From: Aromatoleum toluclasticum ATCC 700605 | Lineage (GTDB): Bacteria; Pseudomonadota; Gammaproteobacteria; Burkholderiales; Rhodocyclaceae | Direction: 5' to 3' | DNA: 64,000 nt | Assembly: GCF_000378245.1 (NCBI RefSeq) | Contig: NZ_KB899511.1 | Span: 32,913-96,912, forward strand | Part shown: positions 37,118 through 47,624 of the stretch, piece by piece | Layout of the letters: each line of letters begins with the position of its first letter | Numbering within the stretch: the first letter of the stretch is position 1 | Made by a program: the position numbers and the translations under genes | Notes under the pieces: model-generated | Database searches by the model: none | Told to the model about the DNA's origin: nothing | What the model saw: only the letters and a program-made list of their open reading frames with translations

Positions 37118-37981
37118 ATGTCCGACGACCTGCTGCAGCGGATCGACCGCACGCTCAGTCGCGCAGCCGACTCCGGCGCGCTCCTGCCCATCCGCACCGA
37201 ACGGACCCCGATCCAGGACTCCGGCATCGGCTTCACCGTGCGCTGGGTATCCACGCTCGCCCACAAGGACGCCGCGCGTGTCGAGGCCGCGGTGAAACGC
37301 GACCCGGACTTCAATCCCTTTCTCCCGCCCGACCCGGAACTGACCGTCGGCCCACTCGGCGACCTGCACCTGGGCGTGCTCAACAAGTTTCCCGTCATCG
37401 ACCGTCACCTGCTGATCGTCACGCGCGAGTTCGAGGCGCAGACGACGCCGTTGACGCGGGCCGACTTCATCGCGCTCGCGACCGTGATGTCGTCGCTCGA
37501 CGGACTCGGCTTCTACAACGGCGGCAGCGAAGCGGGCGCCAGCCAGCGCCACAAGCACCTGCAGTGGATTCCCGACGCCGAGGAGACGGCCCGCCTGGGC
37601 CTGTTCACCGATCAGCTGCCCGCGGACCTGCCCCCCTTCGCACACGCGACGCACGAGGCGCTGCCCTGGCGTCACACTTTCGTGCGCCTGCCCGCATGCG
37701 ACGACGCCATGTCGCTTGGCGAGGCCATGCACCAGGCGTTCCGCAACGGCTGCGAAGCGCTCGGCATCGACCCCGCGTCGGACCCCATGCCGCCCTACAA
37801 TTTCCTCGTGTCGCGCGACTGGATGACGGTGATTCCGCGCATCCGCGAGCGCCACGAGAACATCTCGGTCAATGCGCTGGGTTTTGCCGGCTCGCTGTTC
37901 GTGCGGCGCCCCGAAGAGATCGAGACCGTGCGGGCAATCGGCCCGCTCAGACTGCTCGCGGCCGTCGCACGCCCGCGCTGA
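37118..37981 (+). CDS. ATP adenylyltransferase / Ap4A phosphorylase family protein
   Basis: 287 aa. HIT-like triad motif QRHKHLQW (His145, His147, Gln149) and the APA1/2 layout (NKFPVIDRHLLIVTREFEAQ, NFLVSRDWMTVIPR). Cleaves Ap4A phosphorolytically to ADP and ATP, lowering the alarmone. Start at the ATG at 37118. Confidence 0.88.
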   Translation: MSDDLLQRIDRTLSRAADSGALLPIRTERTPIQDSGIGFTVRWVSTLAHKDAARVEAAVKRDPDFNPFLPPDPELTVGPLGDLHLGVLNKFPVIDRHLLIVTREFEAQTTPLTRADFIALATVMSSLDGLGFYNGGSEAGASQRHKHLQWIPDAEETARLGLFTDQLPADLPPFAHATHEALPWRHTFVRLPACDDAMSLGEAMHQAFRNGCEALGIDPASDPMPPYNFLVSRDWMTVIPRIRERHENISVNALGFAGSLFVRRPEEIETVRAIGPLRLLAAVARPR

Positions 37982-38344
37982 TCAGCCGGCCAGCCCCGCT
38001 GAGGCACGCGGCTGCAGCGGCGCCAGCCCGATGTGCGCGCGCAGCTCGTTGCATTTCGGATTCGGCGAGCCGTCCGCCTCATGCGACGGAAACTCGCGGC
38101 AGGTCGTCGGACGCCGGTCGTAGATCTTGCACGACACGCGCCCGCCGGGCCGCCCCTCCAGCGCCACGCAACGGCGCGGCACCTCGTTCGTCCCGTTCAT
38201 GCAGCGCAGGTGAAGATTGAGCTTTTCCGTCAGTTCCACGGGCACGCAACCGCCCGGCGCGTCATCCGCCTCGCCCCAGTAAAACGACACGCGGAACTGC
38301 ACGCAGCACATGCCGCAGTCGAGACAGGGGTTCGGATCGCTCAT
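37982..38344 (-). CDS. YkgJ family cysteine cluster protein (1)
   Basis: 120 aa with the YkgJ cysteine pattern: CLDCGMCC at the N-terminus, a single middle Cys before NGTNEVPRRC, then CKIYDRRPTTCREF. Eight cysteines able to bind Zn or an Fe-S cluster. Last gene of the minus-strand run dus - trmB-like - yecA - ykgJ - ykgJ. Confidence 0.88.
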   Translation of the reverse strand: MSDPNPCLDCGMCCVQFRVSFYWGEADDAPGGCVPVELTEKLNLHLRCMNGTNEVPRRCVALEGRPGGRVSCKIYDRRPTTCREFPSHEADGSPNPKCNELRAHIGLAPLQPRASAGLAG

Positions 38345-38435
38345 CGCAAGTCGGCAGTCAGGACAGATTTCCGCGCGATTCTACCCAAGGCATTCAGGCA
38401 GCTGAAGGTAAGGGGACGGACGGGCCGCCGCTCCC

Positions 38436-38765
38436 TCACAGGGGCGGCAATCCGTGGCGCCGCCGCGCGCGGTCGCACGCATCCTCGCAGATACCGAGCG
38501 CCGCATAGGGCGCGAAGTCACGGCAGGGTGACGGCCGCCCGGCATAGATCGAGCAACCGACGCGGGTGCCGATCTCGCCCGCGAGCGCGACGCAGCGCGG
38601 CAGCGCCTCGTCGGTGCCGCGCATGCGCACAAGCTCGCCGGTCACCGGAACGGTCATCGCGTCGGGCACTCCGCCCGGGGTCGCACTGGCCAGTTCGGAA
38701 CGATGGAAATCGACGCGGAAAGCGGCACAACAGGCTCCACAACGGGTGCAGTGGTCGTCGCTCAC
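38436..38765 (-). CDS. YkgJ family cysteine cluster protein (2)
   Basis: 109 aa, paralogue of the next gene: CTRCGACC, RCVALAG, CSIYAGRPSPCRDF, with an extra C-terminal Cys pair region (ICEDACDRAR). Shares overall order but not close sequence with the neighbour, pointing to an old duplication. Lies 28 bases after the YecA-like gene. Confidence 0.87.
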   Translation of the reverse strand: MSDDHCTRCGACCAAFRVDFHRSELASATPGGVPDAMTVPVTGELVRMRGTDEALPRCVALAGEIGTRVGCSIYAGRPSPCRDFAPYAALGICEDACDRARRRHGLPPL

Positions 38766-38793
38766 GCAGTACCCCGCATCCGTGCGAAACGCC

Positions 38794-39522
<729 letters not shown>

Positions 39523-39540
39523 TTGTCTCCGGAATGCTTT

Positions 39541-40245
39541 TCAGCGTGCGCTATCCTCATGCCGCGCGCAAGCCTGCGCGTCGAGATCGCAAACCAGCCG
39601 GAACAGCGTCTGGCCGGAATCGCGGTACTTGCGCTCGAACGGCGTCAGCGGCGCGGGCGCCTCGAAGGCCTCCCAGGCGACTTCGCGGCCGATCACCAAC
39701 CCGAGCGCACACGCGAATTCCTCGATATAGACGTCCCAGTTCGTGCGGCACTCGAGCACACCGCCGAGCCGCGGAATGAAAGGGAAGACCGGATGGGCGT
39801 GCCAGCGGCGCGCAAGGTGGCCGATCTTGGGCCAAGGGTTCGGATAAAGGATGTAGTGACGGGCAAGGTGCAGGCCGGATTCGCTCAACAAGCGCCAGTA
39901 ATCGACCAGATCGGCGCGCACGAACACCATGTTCTTCGGCAGCAGCGCATCCGGATAGGGCTTGCGGCGCTTGAGGCGATCCTCGGACTGGTCGACGCCG
40001 ATCACCCAATGATCGGGAAAGGCGCGGGCAAGCTGGATCGTGCTGTGGCCGACGCCGCAACCGGCGTCGAGGATCAGCGGTGCGCTGCGGTCCCAGCCGG
40101 CAAGGCTGGCCTCGAACGCGGCACGGTTGTAGTCCAGGCAGGGTTTGCGGAAGGGTTCGGCGAGGTGGCGCTGCACGCGCCGCACCAACTGCTCATGCAC
40201 GCCCGTCTGGGCGCTCTCGGGGATGCGCGAGTTCGCGTAACTCAT
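39541..40245 (-). CDS. TrmB-like tRNA (guanine-N7) methyltransferase, divergent
   Basis: 234 aa from the ATG at 40245. SAM-binding motif LILDAGCGVGHSTIQLA (58-74) and the TrmB C-terminal TPFERKYRDSG. Two residues conserved as Asp in TrmB are Asn here: FPDPW reads YPNPW (Asn136) and TDW reads TNW (Asn169), with the codons clearly AAC. Because the first Asp is important in E. coli TrmB, this may be an inactive or re-purposed paralogue rather than the cell's m7G46 enzyme. Downstream of the Dus gene by 14 bases. Confidence 0.75.
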   Translation of the reverse strand: MSYANSRIPESAQTGVHEQLVRRVQRHLAEPFRKPCLDYNRAAFEASLAGWDRSAPLILDAGCGVGHSTIQLARAFPDHWVIGVDQSEDRLKRRKPYPDALLPKNMVFVRADLVDYWRLLSESGLHLARHYILYPNPWPKIGHLARRWHAHPVFPFIPRLGGVLECRTNWDVYIEEFACALGLVIGREVAWEAFEAPAPLTPFERKYRDSGQTLFRLVCDLDAQACARHEDSAR

Positions 40246-40259
40246 CGGATTCGTCCGGT

Positions 40260-41246
40260 TCAGGCTGCCAGCGGCAGCGTTGCGGCGGCAATGCCGTGGC
40301 GCACGAGGGCGGCATCGATCTCGGTAGGCCGGCGCACCGCACGTACGTCGCGGAACAGGTGTTCGGCCTGCGGGTAATTGCGGCGCAGCAGGTTCAGCCA
40401 CTGCTTGAGGCGGCCCGGCGAATGCGGCGCCCGCAGCCTTTCGTGGGCCCGTCGCCAGTAGAGGGCGAGCAGCGGCTGCAATTCTGCCCACTCCGCGTCG
40501 CGGTCGATGGCGCAATCGCCTGCACCACCATGCGCACGCAAGCGTCGCGCGAGGAAGGGATCGGCAACCGCCCCGCGCCCCAGCATCACGTCGGCAACCC
40601 CGCTCTCGGCGCGGCAGCGCCGCCAGTCCGCCTCGGACCACACTTCGCCGTTGGCGGCCACGGGAATATCCACCGCCTCCGCGATGCGCGCGACCCACAC
40701 CCAGTGCGCGGGCGGACGGTAACCGTCGAGTTTGGTACGCGCATGCACGACCAAGCCCTCCACGCCCCCGGCGGCGAGCGCCTGGGCGCACTCGACCGCC
40801 TTCGAGGTATCGGCGACGCCCAGCCGCATCTTCGCCGTAAACGGCGTTCCCGCCGGCACCGCAGCTCGCACGGCCGCCGCGATGCGATACAGGAGTTCGG
40901 GCTCGTCGAGCAGTACCGCTCCGCCGCGATGGCGGTTCACCGTCGGGGCCGGACAGCCGAAATTGAGGTCGACGCCCGGAGGCGCGAGTTCGACCAGATT
41001 CGCCGCATTGTCCGCAAGGCAGGAGGGGTCCGAGCCCAGCAGTTGCAGGCGTACCGGCACGGCGGCCGCGGTCCGCCCGCCTGACAGCAGCTCGGGGCTG
41101 ACGCGCCGGTAGCAGCGGTGTGGCAGGAGCGTGCCGGACACGCGCACGAATTCGCTCACGGCCCAGTCGTAGGGACAGGCGCGGGTGAGCACGTCGCGCA
41201 AATCGGCGTCGAGCAGACCTTCCATCGGCGCGAGCAGCAGACGCAC
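40260..41246 (-). CDS. dusC: tRNA-dihydrouridine synthase, DusC-like
   Basis: 328 aa from a GTG at 41246, chosen because AGGGAG precedes it and RLLLAPMEGLLD then starts the protein as in DusC. TIM-barrel FMN domain with NFGCPAPTVNRHRGGAVLL (general-acid Cys), FTAKMRLG and VHARTKLDGY; C-terminal helical domain with LKQWLNLLRRNYP. Reduces a uridine in tRNA (position 16 for E. coli DusC). First gene of the minus-strand run. Confidence 0.9.
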   Translation of the reverse strand: MRLLLAPMEGLLDADLRDVLTRACPYDWAVSEFVRVSGTLLPHRCYRRVSPELLSGGRTAAAVPVRLQLLGSDPSCLADNAANLVELAPPGVDLNFGCPAPTVNRHRGGAVLLDEPELLYRIAAAVRAAVPAGTPFTAKMRLGVADTSKAVECAQALAAGGVEGLVVHARTKLDGYRPPAHWVWVARIAEAVDIPVAANGEVWSEADWRRCRAESGVADVMLGRGAVADPFLARRLRAHGGAGDCAIDRDAEWAELQPLLALYWRRAHERLRAPHSPGRLKQWLNLLRRNYPQAEHLFRDVRAVRRPTEIDAALVRHGIAAATLPLAA

Positions 41247-41361
41247 ACCAACTCCCTGAAAAAAGGGCGGTATTGTAAGCCCATCGGCGATCCGGGCGAA
41301 CATGGCGACGACGCCCGCCCGCCGCCGGCACCGGCGTCCCCGCCCGGGCACTTTTCCTCGC

Positions 41362-41390
41362 TTGCCTTATGGCGACCAATCGAGGATAAT
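41362..41390 (+). promoter_or_regulatory. Sigma70-type promoter of rpmE
   Basis: TTGCCT (41362-41367), exactly 17 bases, then GATAAT (41385-41390), 62 bases upstream of the L31 start. Confidence 0.6.
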
Positions 41391-41452
41391 TCCCGGTTTC
41401 CACCAGTTGTCAGGGCGGCCACATTCACCGCCCGCTTGTTCAAGGAATCGCC

Positions 41453-41671
41453 ATGAAAGCGGATATCCACCCGAATTACAACGCCGTTCAGGTCACCTGC
41501 TCCTGCGGCAACTCCTTTGAAACCCGCTCGACGATGGCCAAGCCCGTGCTGCACGTCGAAGTGTGTTCCGCCTGCCACCCGTTCTACACCGGCAAGCAGA
41601 AGATCGTCGACACCGCCGGTCGCGTCGAGCGTTTCCGCCAGAAATACGGCAGCGTTCAGCGTCTTGGCTGA
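41453..41671 (+). CDS. rpmE: Ribosomal protein L31, cysteine-containing form
   Basis: 72 aa: [20 protein letters not shown] and [14 protein letters not shown]; the four Cys/His positions mark the zinc-binding (C+) form. Part of the 50S subunit. AAGGA precedes the ATG, and a strong terminator follows. Confidence 0.97.
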   Translation: MKADIHPNYNAVQVTCSCGNSFETRSTMAKPVLHVEVCSACHPFYTGKQKIVDTAGRVERFRQKYGSVQRLG

Positions 41672-41693
41672 ACCCCGGTTTCCGGTCACGACG

Positions 41694-41720
41694 AAAAAGG
41701 CAGCCTCGGCTGCCTTTTTT
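41694..41720 (+). terminator. Intrinsic terminator of rpmE
   Basis: AAAAAGGCAGCC (41694-41705), a 2-base loop and GGCTGCCTTTTTT: a 12-bp stem ending in a T-run, 23 bases after the rpmE stop. Confidence 0.9.
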
Positions 41721-41799
41721 GTTCCCCGAAACACGGCACAGCTTCCCGCTCCGGCTAGAATTCCGCACCCGACGTTCGGACGCCTCCGCATAATGACGG

Positions 41800-43452
41800 A
41801 TGGCGCAACATGACATGACTGGAGAATCCTTCCGGATCTCGACCATCCGACGGCATCTGTACGGTGCGACCGGCCTTGCGCTACTCATCGCCCTGTACCT
41901 GCTCACCGGACTGACCGGCCACGATCCCTGGCGCGGCGACGACGCACGCCACTTCGGCCCGATCCTGGAAATGCTGCAGGGAAACCACCTGCTGTTCCCC
42001 GCGATCGCCGGCCAGCCCGAAACGGATTTCCCGCCGCTCTACTACTGGACCGGCGCCGCGTTCGCGCGCCTGCTCGCCCCGTTCCTGCCCCTGCACGACG
42101 GTGCCCGGCTGGCGACGACGCTGTTCACCGCCCTGGCGATCTTCTGGATCGCACGCGCGGCATCCCGCCTTTACGGCCGTGAGACCCGCACCCCCGCGGC
42201 GCTGCTGACCCTCGGTACGCTGGGCCTGGTGCTGCACGCGCATGAAACGCAGCCGATGATCGCGCTGATTGCGATGCAGGCACTCACTCTGGCGGGTCTC
42301 TCGCACATGCCGACCCGCCCGGCGCTCGGCGGCGTCCAGGCCGGCCTCGGCGCCGCCCTCGCCTTCCTCGCCGGCGGCCTGCCGGGGATCATGCTCACGC
42401 TGCCGCTCTTCCTCGTCGTCATCGCCTGCAGCCCCGAATGCCGCAACCCGCGTGCGAGCAGCGGACTGATCATCGGCCTGAGCCTCGCGATCGGCGCGTC
42501 GGCACTATGGCCGCTGGTGCTGCATTACCAGTCCCCCGACCTGCTCGCGCTGTGGTGGCGCACCGAATGGCACGACCTGTGGGCCGAAGCGATGAGCGGC
42601 AACGACTTCACGCGACTCGTCGAAGTCCTCGGCTGGTTCGCCTGGCCGCTGTGGCCGATCGCCCTGTGGTCGCTGTGGCGTACGCGCCGGCACCTACTGC
42701 ACACGTCCTCCCTGCTGCCGATCGCGGCCCTCGTGCTCGCACTTGCCTGGATCATCCTGCACGGCAGCGTGAACCCGGTCTCGATGCTGCCTGTCGTGCC
42801 GCCGCTCGCGCTACTCGCGGCCTCCGGCACACCGACCCTACGGCGCGGTGCGGCGAACGCATTCGACTGGTTCGGGATCATGACCTTCGGCGTCTTCGCG
42901 CTGCTCGTGTGGACCGCCTGGACGGCGCAGGTCTTCCTGTGGCCGCCCGGCCTCGCGCGTCACCTCGTGCGCCTCGCGCCCGATTTCGCGCTGCGTGCGC
43001 CGGAGATATCGGCCCTCACCGGCATCGTCATCTCCGCGGCGTGGGTAGGGCTGGCATGGTGGCTGCCGCGCTCGCCGAACCGCGCGCCGGCAAACTGGGC
43101 GCTCGGGATGACAATGCTGTGGTGCCTTACGATCGCGCTGCTCAAGCCCTGGTTCGACCATGACCGCAGCTATCGTCCTGCCGCCATGTCACTGAAGATC
43201 GCACTGGCCGGCGAACGCGAGGACTGCGTCGCGATGTTGGGCCTGTCCACCAGCCAGCGCACCTCCTTCCACTACTTCGCCGGGATTCGCCCCGAGAAGG
43301 TCGTCAACAACGAGACGCAGTGCGGATTCCTGTTGGTCGTCGACGATCGCGGCAGCACCCAGAAGCTCGAGCGGGAATGGCAGCAGATCTGGGAATTCCG
43401 CCGCGGCGGGGGACGACAGCTGGAAATCTTCCGCCTGTACCGGCGCGACTGA
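41800..43452 (+). CDS. ArnT-like (GT83) glycosyltransferase, integral membrane
   Basis: 550 aa, about ten to twelve hydrophobic segments. The first periplasmic loop holds the catalytic acidic pair DDARH and the PLYYW motif that follows in ArnT/PMT proteins. Uses a polyprenyl-phosphate sugar to modify lipid A, protein or a surface polymer; the acceptor is unknown. The C-terminal soluble part (about 450-550) is typical. Start ATG at 41800. Confidence 0.82.
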   Translation: MAQHDMTGESFRISTIRRHLYGATGLALLIALYLLTGLTGHDPWRGDDARHFGPILEMLQGNHLLFPAIAGQPETDFPPLYYWTGAAFARLLAPFLPLHDGARLATTLFTALAIFWIARAASRLYGRETRTPAALLTLGTLGLVLHAHETQPMIALIAMQALTLAGLSHMPTRPALGGVQAGLGAALAFLAGGLPGIMLTLPLFLVVIACSPECRNPRASSGLIIGLSLAIGASALWPLVLHYQSPDLLALWWRTEWHDLWAEAMSGNDFTRLVEVLGWFAWPLWPIALWSLWRTRRHLLHTSSLLPIAALVLALAWIILHGSVNPVSMLPVVPPLALLAASGTPTLRRGAANAFDWFGIMTFGVFALLVWTAWTAQVFLWPPGLARHLVRLAPDFALRAPEISALTGIVISAAWVGLAWWLPRSPNRAPANWALGMTMLWCLTIALLKPWFDHDRSYRPAAMSLKIALAGEREDCVAMLGLSTSQRTSFHYFAGIRPEKVVNNETQCGFLLVVDDRGSTQKLEREWQQIWEFRRGGGRQLEIFRLYRRD

Positions 43453-43512
43453 GCCCGGGCCGCACCCGCGATGCCGTGCGCCGGCACCGGAGGCGCGGAT
43501 GCGGGAAGCGGC

Positions 43513-44064
43513 TCAGCCTTCGAGGCGCAGAAAGTTGTCGCGATAGTGCCGCAATTCGCCGATCGATTCGTAGATGTCCGACAACGCCTCGTGCTTGCCC
43601 TTCTTGGCAACGCCCTTGTAGACCTCCGGACGCCACCGGCGCGCGAGCTCCTTCAGCGTCGATACGTCGAGATTGCGGTAGTGGAACCACGCCTCGAGCT
43701 GCGGCATGTAGCGCGCCATGAAGCGGCGATCCTGACACACCGAGTTGCCGCACATCGGCGAGGTGCGCGCCGGCACATACTGCTGCAGGAAGGCGAGCAT
43801 CTGCGCCTCGGCATCCGCCTCGCCGATCGTCGACGCCTTGACGCGGTCGGTCAGGCCGGACTTGCCGTGCGTGTCGCGGTTCCACTGATCCATCCGGTCG
43901 AGCACGCCGTCGGGCTGATGGACGGCAATCACCGGCGCTTCCGCAACGGTGTTGAGCTGCGAATCGGTAATCACGACCGCGATCTCGATGATGCGATCGG
44001 TATCGGGCTCGAGGCCGGTCATCTCCATGTCCAGCCAGATGAGGTGATTCTGATCCTGTGCCAT
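43513..44064 (-). CDS. orn: Oligoribonuclease
   Basis: 183 aa DEDDh 3'-5' exoribonuclease that degrades di- to pentanucleotides including pGp[15 protein letters not shown] carries the first D-x-E pair; [15 protein letters not shown] and the [15 protein letters not shown]is/Asp follow. Start at the ATG at 44064; a longer frame is not family-like. Divergent from the M48 gene. Confidence 0.96.
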   Translation of the reverse strand: MAQDQNHLIWLDMEMTGLEPDTDRIIEIAVVITDSQLNTVAEAPVIAVHQPDGVLDRMDQWNRDTHGKSGLTDRVKASTIGEADAEAQMLAFLQQYVPARTSPMCGNSVCQDRRFMARYMPQLEAWFHYRNLDVSTLKELARRWRPEVYKGVAKKGKHEALSDIYESIGELRHYRDNFLRLEG

Positions 44065-44150
44065 AATCGTCCGCCCCGCTTGAGCAAAGGCGCGATTGTG
44101 GCATAGATGCCGCGCCGCCCGCCCACTCGTCTGCCACCCCACTCGCCCGC

Positions 44151-45407
44151 ATGTCCCCGGAAACCTTCTCGTCCCTGTTCCTCGCCGCCGCCGCACTGAC
44201 CCTGTTCGCCAGGCTCGTGCTCATGAAGCGCCAGATCGGGCACGTGCGCGCGCACCGGGAAGCCGTGCCGCCCCCGTTTGCCGAATCGATCAGCCTCGAA
44301 TCGCATCGCAAGGCGGCGGACTACACCGTCGCGCGGATGCAGCTCGGCACCATCGATGCCGCAATCGGCACCGCCTACGTGCTTGCCCTCACGCTCGGCG
44401 GCGGCCTGCAGGCCATCCACGACCTGCTCGCCGGAACCTTCGCGACCGGATCGCTCGCACACGGTGTCGCCCTGCTCGCAGCGCTCGGCATCGCCGGCTG
44501 GGCCATCGAGCTCCCGTTCGCGCTCTACCGCACTTTCGGCATCGAAAAGCGCTTCGGCTTCAACCGCATGACCCCCGGCCTGTACCTGGCCGACCTCGCC
44601 CGCGAGGCGATGCTTGCCGCGCTGATCGGCCTTCCCGTCCTCGCCGCAGTGCTGTGGCTGATGGGCGCCATGGGCGAGCGCTGGTGGCTGTGGGTGTGGC
44701 TCTTCTGGCTCGCGTTCAACCTGCTGGCGCTCTTCATCTGGCCGACCTTCATCGCGCCATTGTTCAATAAATTCACGCCGCTCGCCGACGAAGCCTTGAA
44801 GGCACGCGTGGAGGCCCTGCTGGCGCGCTGCGGCTTTCGCTCCCGCGGCCTTTTCGTGATGGACGGCTCGCGCCGCTCGGCGCACGGCAATGCCTACTTC
44901 ACCGGCTTCGGCGCCGCCAAGCGCATCGTCTTCTTCGACACCCTGTTGGAAAAGCTCCGGCCCGAGGAAGTCGAGGCGGTGCTGGCGCACGAACTCGGCC
45001 ATTTCCACCACCGCCACATCTGGAAGCGCCTCTCGGTCATCTCCGCGGCGAGCCTCGGCCTGTTGTGGCTGCTCGGCTGGCTGATGGGGCAGGCGTGGTT
45101 CTTCGCCGGATTGGGCGTCTCCCCCGCGTCGGCCGGCACCGCCGTCGCACTGGCCCTGTACGCATTGGCCCTGCCGTGTTTCACCTTCCCGGCCGCCCCG
45201 CTGATGAGCTACTGGTCGCGGGTGCATGAATTCGAGGCCGACGCTTACGCCGCGCGGCAGACGCGTGCCGCCGATCTTGCACAGGCACTCGTCAAGCTCT
45301 ACCGGGACAACGCCTCGACACTCACGCCCGATCCGCTGTACTCGAGCTTCTTCGACTCCCACCCGCCGGCCGCGCTGCGTGTGGCACGCCTGCGCTCCGC
45401 CAGCTGA
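44151..45407 (+). CDS. M48 family metallopeptidase (Ste24/CAAX-type)
   Basis: 418 aa membrane zinc protease: HELGHFHH near residue 281 and the third ligand in [11 protein letters not shown]. About six hydrophobic segments; N-terminal region resembles peptidase family M48 N-terminal domain. Likely cleaves misfolded membrane proteins. Followed 14 bases later by rsgA. Confidence 0.93.
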   Translation: MSPETFSSLFLAAAALTLFARLVLMKRQIGHVRAHREAVPPPFAESISLESHRKAADYTVARMQLGTIDAAIGTAYVLALTLGGGLQAIHDLLAGTFATGSLAHGVALLAALGIAGWAIELPFALYRTFGIEKRFGFNRMTPGLYLADLAREAMLAALIGLPVLAAVLWLMGAMGERWWLWVWLFWLAFNLLALFIWPTFIAPLFNKFTPLADEALKARVEALLARCGFRSRGLFVMDGSRRSAHGNAYFTGFGAAKRIVFFDTLLEKLRPEEVEAVLAHELGHFHHRHIWKRLSVISAASLGLLWLLGWLMGQAWFFAGLGVSPASAGTAVALALYALALPCFTFPAAPLMSYWSRVHEFEADAYAARQTRAADLAQALVKLYRDNASTLTPDPLYSSFFDSHPPAALRVARLRSAS

Positions 45408-45420
45408 GACCAGACATTTC

Positions 45421-46353
45421 GTGAGCAAGCCCCACCAGAACCGCGGCACGACACATGAAGGCGTGATCATCGCCGCCTTCGGCCGCCATTACGAGGTCAT
45501 CGTCGCGGGACAGGCCGGGCAGGATGAAAGCCGGCTAAAGTGCTACCCGCGGGGCAAGAAAAGCACCTTCGCGTGCGGAGACGAAGTCGAGATCGAAGCC
45601 AGCGGCAGCGACCAGGGCGTCATCACGGCGCTCAAGCCGCGCCGGAACCTGCTGTGGCGTTCGGACGCTTTCCGCGAAAAGCTCATCGCCGCAAACCTCA
45701 GCCAGGTCGTGCTGGTGACGGCGACCGAGCCCGGGTTCTCGGACCTGCTGATCTCGCGCTGCATCGCTGCGGCCGAAAGCCAGCACCTCAAGACCCTGAT
45801 CGTTCTCAACAAGGCCGACCTCGCCGGCCCCCTGCCCGCGGCCCGCCGCATGCTGGCCCCCTTCGAACGGCTCGGCTACGAGGTCGTCGAAATGAGCGCA
45901 CGCGCCGGCGCCGACAGCCTGCGACCGTATCTCGCCGGCCAACGCAGCATCTTCGTCGGCCAGTCGGGGATGGGCAAATCGACGCTCACCAACGCCCTGA
46001 TTCCGGAAGCCCGCGCAGCGACACGCGAGATCTCCGAAGCGCTCAACAGCGGCAAGCACACCACCACCTTCGCCCGGCTCTATCCGCTCGACGGCGGTTG
46101 GCTGATAGACAGCCCGGGACTACAGGCCTTCGGCCTCGCCCACCTCACGCCCGACGAACTCGCCGCGAGCTTCGTCGAATTCCACGACCACCTCGGCAAG
46201 TGCCGCTTCCGCGATTGCCAGCACGAGGCGGAACCGGGCTGCGCCTTGCATTCGGCGGTCGACTCCGGCGCAATCGATGCGCGCCGCTTCGGCCACTTCC
46301 TCCAGATCCGCGACGAGATCCGCCAGGCGAAGCGGCAGTCGCAGGGCTGGTAG
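45421..46353 (+). CDS. rsgA: Ribosome small subunit-dependent GTPase A
   Basis: 310 aa from the GTG at 45421. Circularly permuted GTPase: OB fold, G4 LNKADL, G1 GQSGMGKST at about 180-188, G3 DSPG, and the C-terminal zinc knuckle CRFRDCQHEAEPGC. Late 30S assembly factor. A shared terminator lies between this gene and the convergent thiolase. Confidence 0.95.
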   Translation: MSKPHQNRGTTHEGVIIAAFGRHYEVIVAGQAGQDESRLKCYPRGKKSTFACGDEVEIEASGSDQGVITALKPRRNLLWRSDAFREKLIAANLSQVVLVTATEPGFSDLLISRCIAAAESQHLKTLIVLNKADLAGPLPAARRMLAPFERLGYEVVEMSARAGADSLRPYLAGQRSIFVGQSGMGKSTLTNALIPEARAATREISEALNSGKHTTTFARLYPLDGGWLIDSPGLQAFGLAHLTPDELAASFVEFHDHLGKCRFRDCQHEAEPGCALHSAVDSGAIDARRFGHFLQIRDEIRQAKRQSQGW

Positions 46354-46374
46354 GCCCAGCCCCGGGCAGGATCG

Positions 46375-46402
46375 AAAAAAAACCCGCCGAAGCGGGTTTT
46401 TT
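46375..46402. terminator. Bidirectional terminator between rsgA and thiolase gene
   Basis: AACCCGC (46381-46387), CGAA loop, GCGGGTT (46392-46398), flanked by A- and T-runs on both sides, so it can end transcription from both strands. Confidence 0.88.
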
Positions 46403-46423
46403 CATGCCGGGATACCGGATCGA

Positions 46424-47605
46424 TCAGATGCGTTCCCAGATCGTCGTGATGCCCTGGCCGCCGCCGATGCACATCGTCGCCATGCCATAGCGGCCGTTGA
46501 CGCGGATCAGCTCGTGCAGCAGCTTGGTGATGATCACGCCGCCAGTCGCGCCGACAGGGTGACCCAGCGCGATCGCACCGCCGTTCGGGTTGGTCTTCTT
46601 CGGATCGAGTTCAAGCCCCTTGTTCACCGCGATCGACTGCGCCGCGAAGGCTTCGTTCGATTCGACCACGTCGATCTTGTCCAGCGACAGGCCGGCGCGC
46701 TGCAGCGCGAGCTTCGACGCCGGGATCGGGCCTTCGCCCATGAGATCGTTCGGCACGCCTGCGATCGCGTAAGCGACCAGACGCGCGATGGGCTTGTGAC
46801 CACCGGCAGCCGCCTTGGCAGCGTCAGCCAGCACGAGGAAGGCCGCAGCGTCATTGATACCCGAAGCGTTGCCTGCGGTGACGGAACCGTCCTTCTTGAA
46901 GGCGGGCTTCATCTTGCCCAGCGCTTCCATGGTGGTCATGCGCGGATGCTCGTCGGTATCGAACACGACCGGGCCCTTGCGGGTTTCGAAGGTGATCGGA
47001 ACGATCTGGCTCTTGAAGCGGCCGTCGGCGATCGCAGCGGCAGCGCGGTTCTGCGACTCGAGCGCGAAGGCGTCCTGTTCCTCGCGGCTGATGCTCCACT
47101 TGGAGGTCAGGTTCTCGGCGGTGATACCCATATGGCCGACGCCGAACGGGTCGGTCAGCACCGCGACCATCGCGTCGATGGCCTTGGCGTCGCCCATGCG
47201 GGCGCCGTTGCGCAGTGCCGGCAGCAGGTAGGCGCCGCGCGACATCACTTCGACGCCGCCGCCGATGGCGAAGTCCGCATCACCCAGCATGATCGCCTGG
47301 GCCGAGTTGACGATGGCCTGCTGCGCCGAGCCGCACAGGCGATTGACCGCGAAGGCCACCGAATCCATCGACATGCCACCCTGGATCGTCGCGACACGCG
47401 CGACGTAGGGATAGCGCGACTCCGTCGGGATGCAGTTGCCGACGGTGGCAAAGGTCACCTGCTTCGGGTCCACTCCGGCACGGGCGATCGCTTCCTTGAC
47501 GACCACACCGCCCAGTTCGGCCGGCTCCATATCCTTCAGCGAGCCGCCGAAACCACCCACCGCCGAACGGACTGCGCTCAAAACCACAACTTCACGATTC
47601 GCCAT
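46424..47605 (-). CDS. bktB: Acetyl-CoA C-acyltransferase, BktB-type beta-ketothiolase
   Basis: 393 aa from the ATG at 47605 (AGGAGGGAG upstream). Nucleophile Cys91 in NRLCGSAQQAIV; NPNGGAIALGHPVGATGG and C-terminal CIGGGQG with the second Cys. Closest in memory to Cupriavidus BktB (GGSLKDVAPAELG, MTVTAGNASG-like regions), which condenses acyl-CoAs for polyhydroxyalkanoate synthesis. It could also serve beta-oxidation. 19 bases downstream of the CobD-like gene. Confidence 0.87.
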   Translation of the reverse strand: MANREVVVLSAVRSAVGGFGGSLKDMEPAELGGVVVKEAIARAGVDPKQVTFATVGNCIPTESRYPYVARVATIQGGMSMDSVAFAVNRLCGSAQQAIVNSAQAIMLGDADFAIGGGVEVMSRGAYLLPALRNGARMGDAKAIDAMVAVLTDPFGVGHMGITAENLTSKWSISREEQDAFALESQNRAAAAIADGRFKSQIVPITFETRKGPVVFDTDEHPRMTTMEALGKMKPAFKKDGSVTAGNASGINDAAAFLVLADAAKAAAGGHKPIARLVAYAIAGVPNDLMGEGPIPASKLALQRAGLSLDKIDVVESNEAFAAQSIAVNKGLELDPKKTNPNGGAIALGHPVGATGGVIITKLLHELIRVNGRYGMATMCIGGGQGITTIWERI

Positions 47606-47624
47606 CAGTGCTCCCTCCTGGATG

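Noticed and set aside
46424..47605. Calling the thiolase a PhaA acetyl-CoA acetyltransferase
   Set aside because: Sequence features fit BktB better from memory; without a search the exact chain-length preference cannot be decided.
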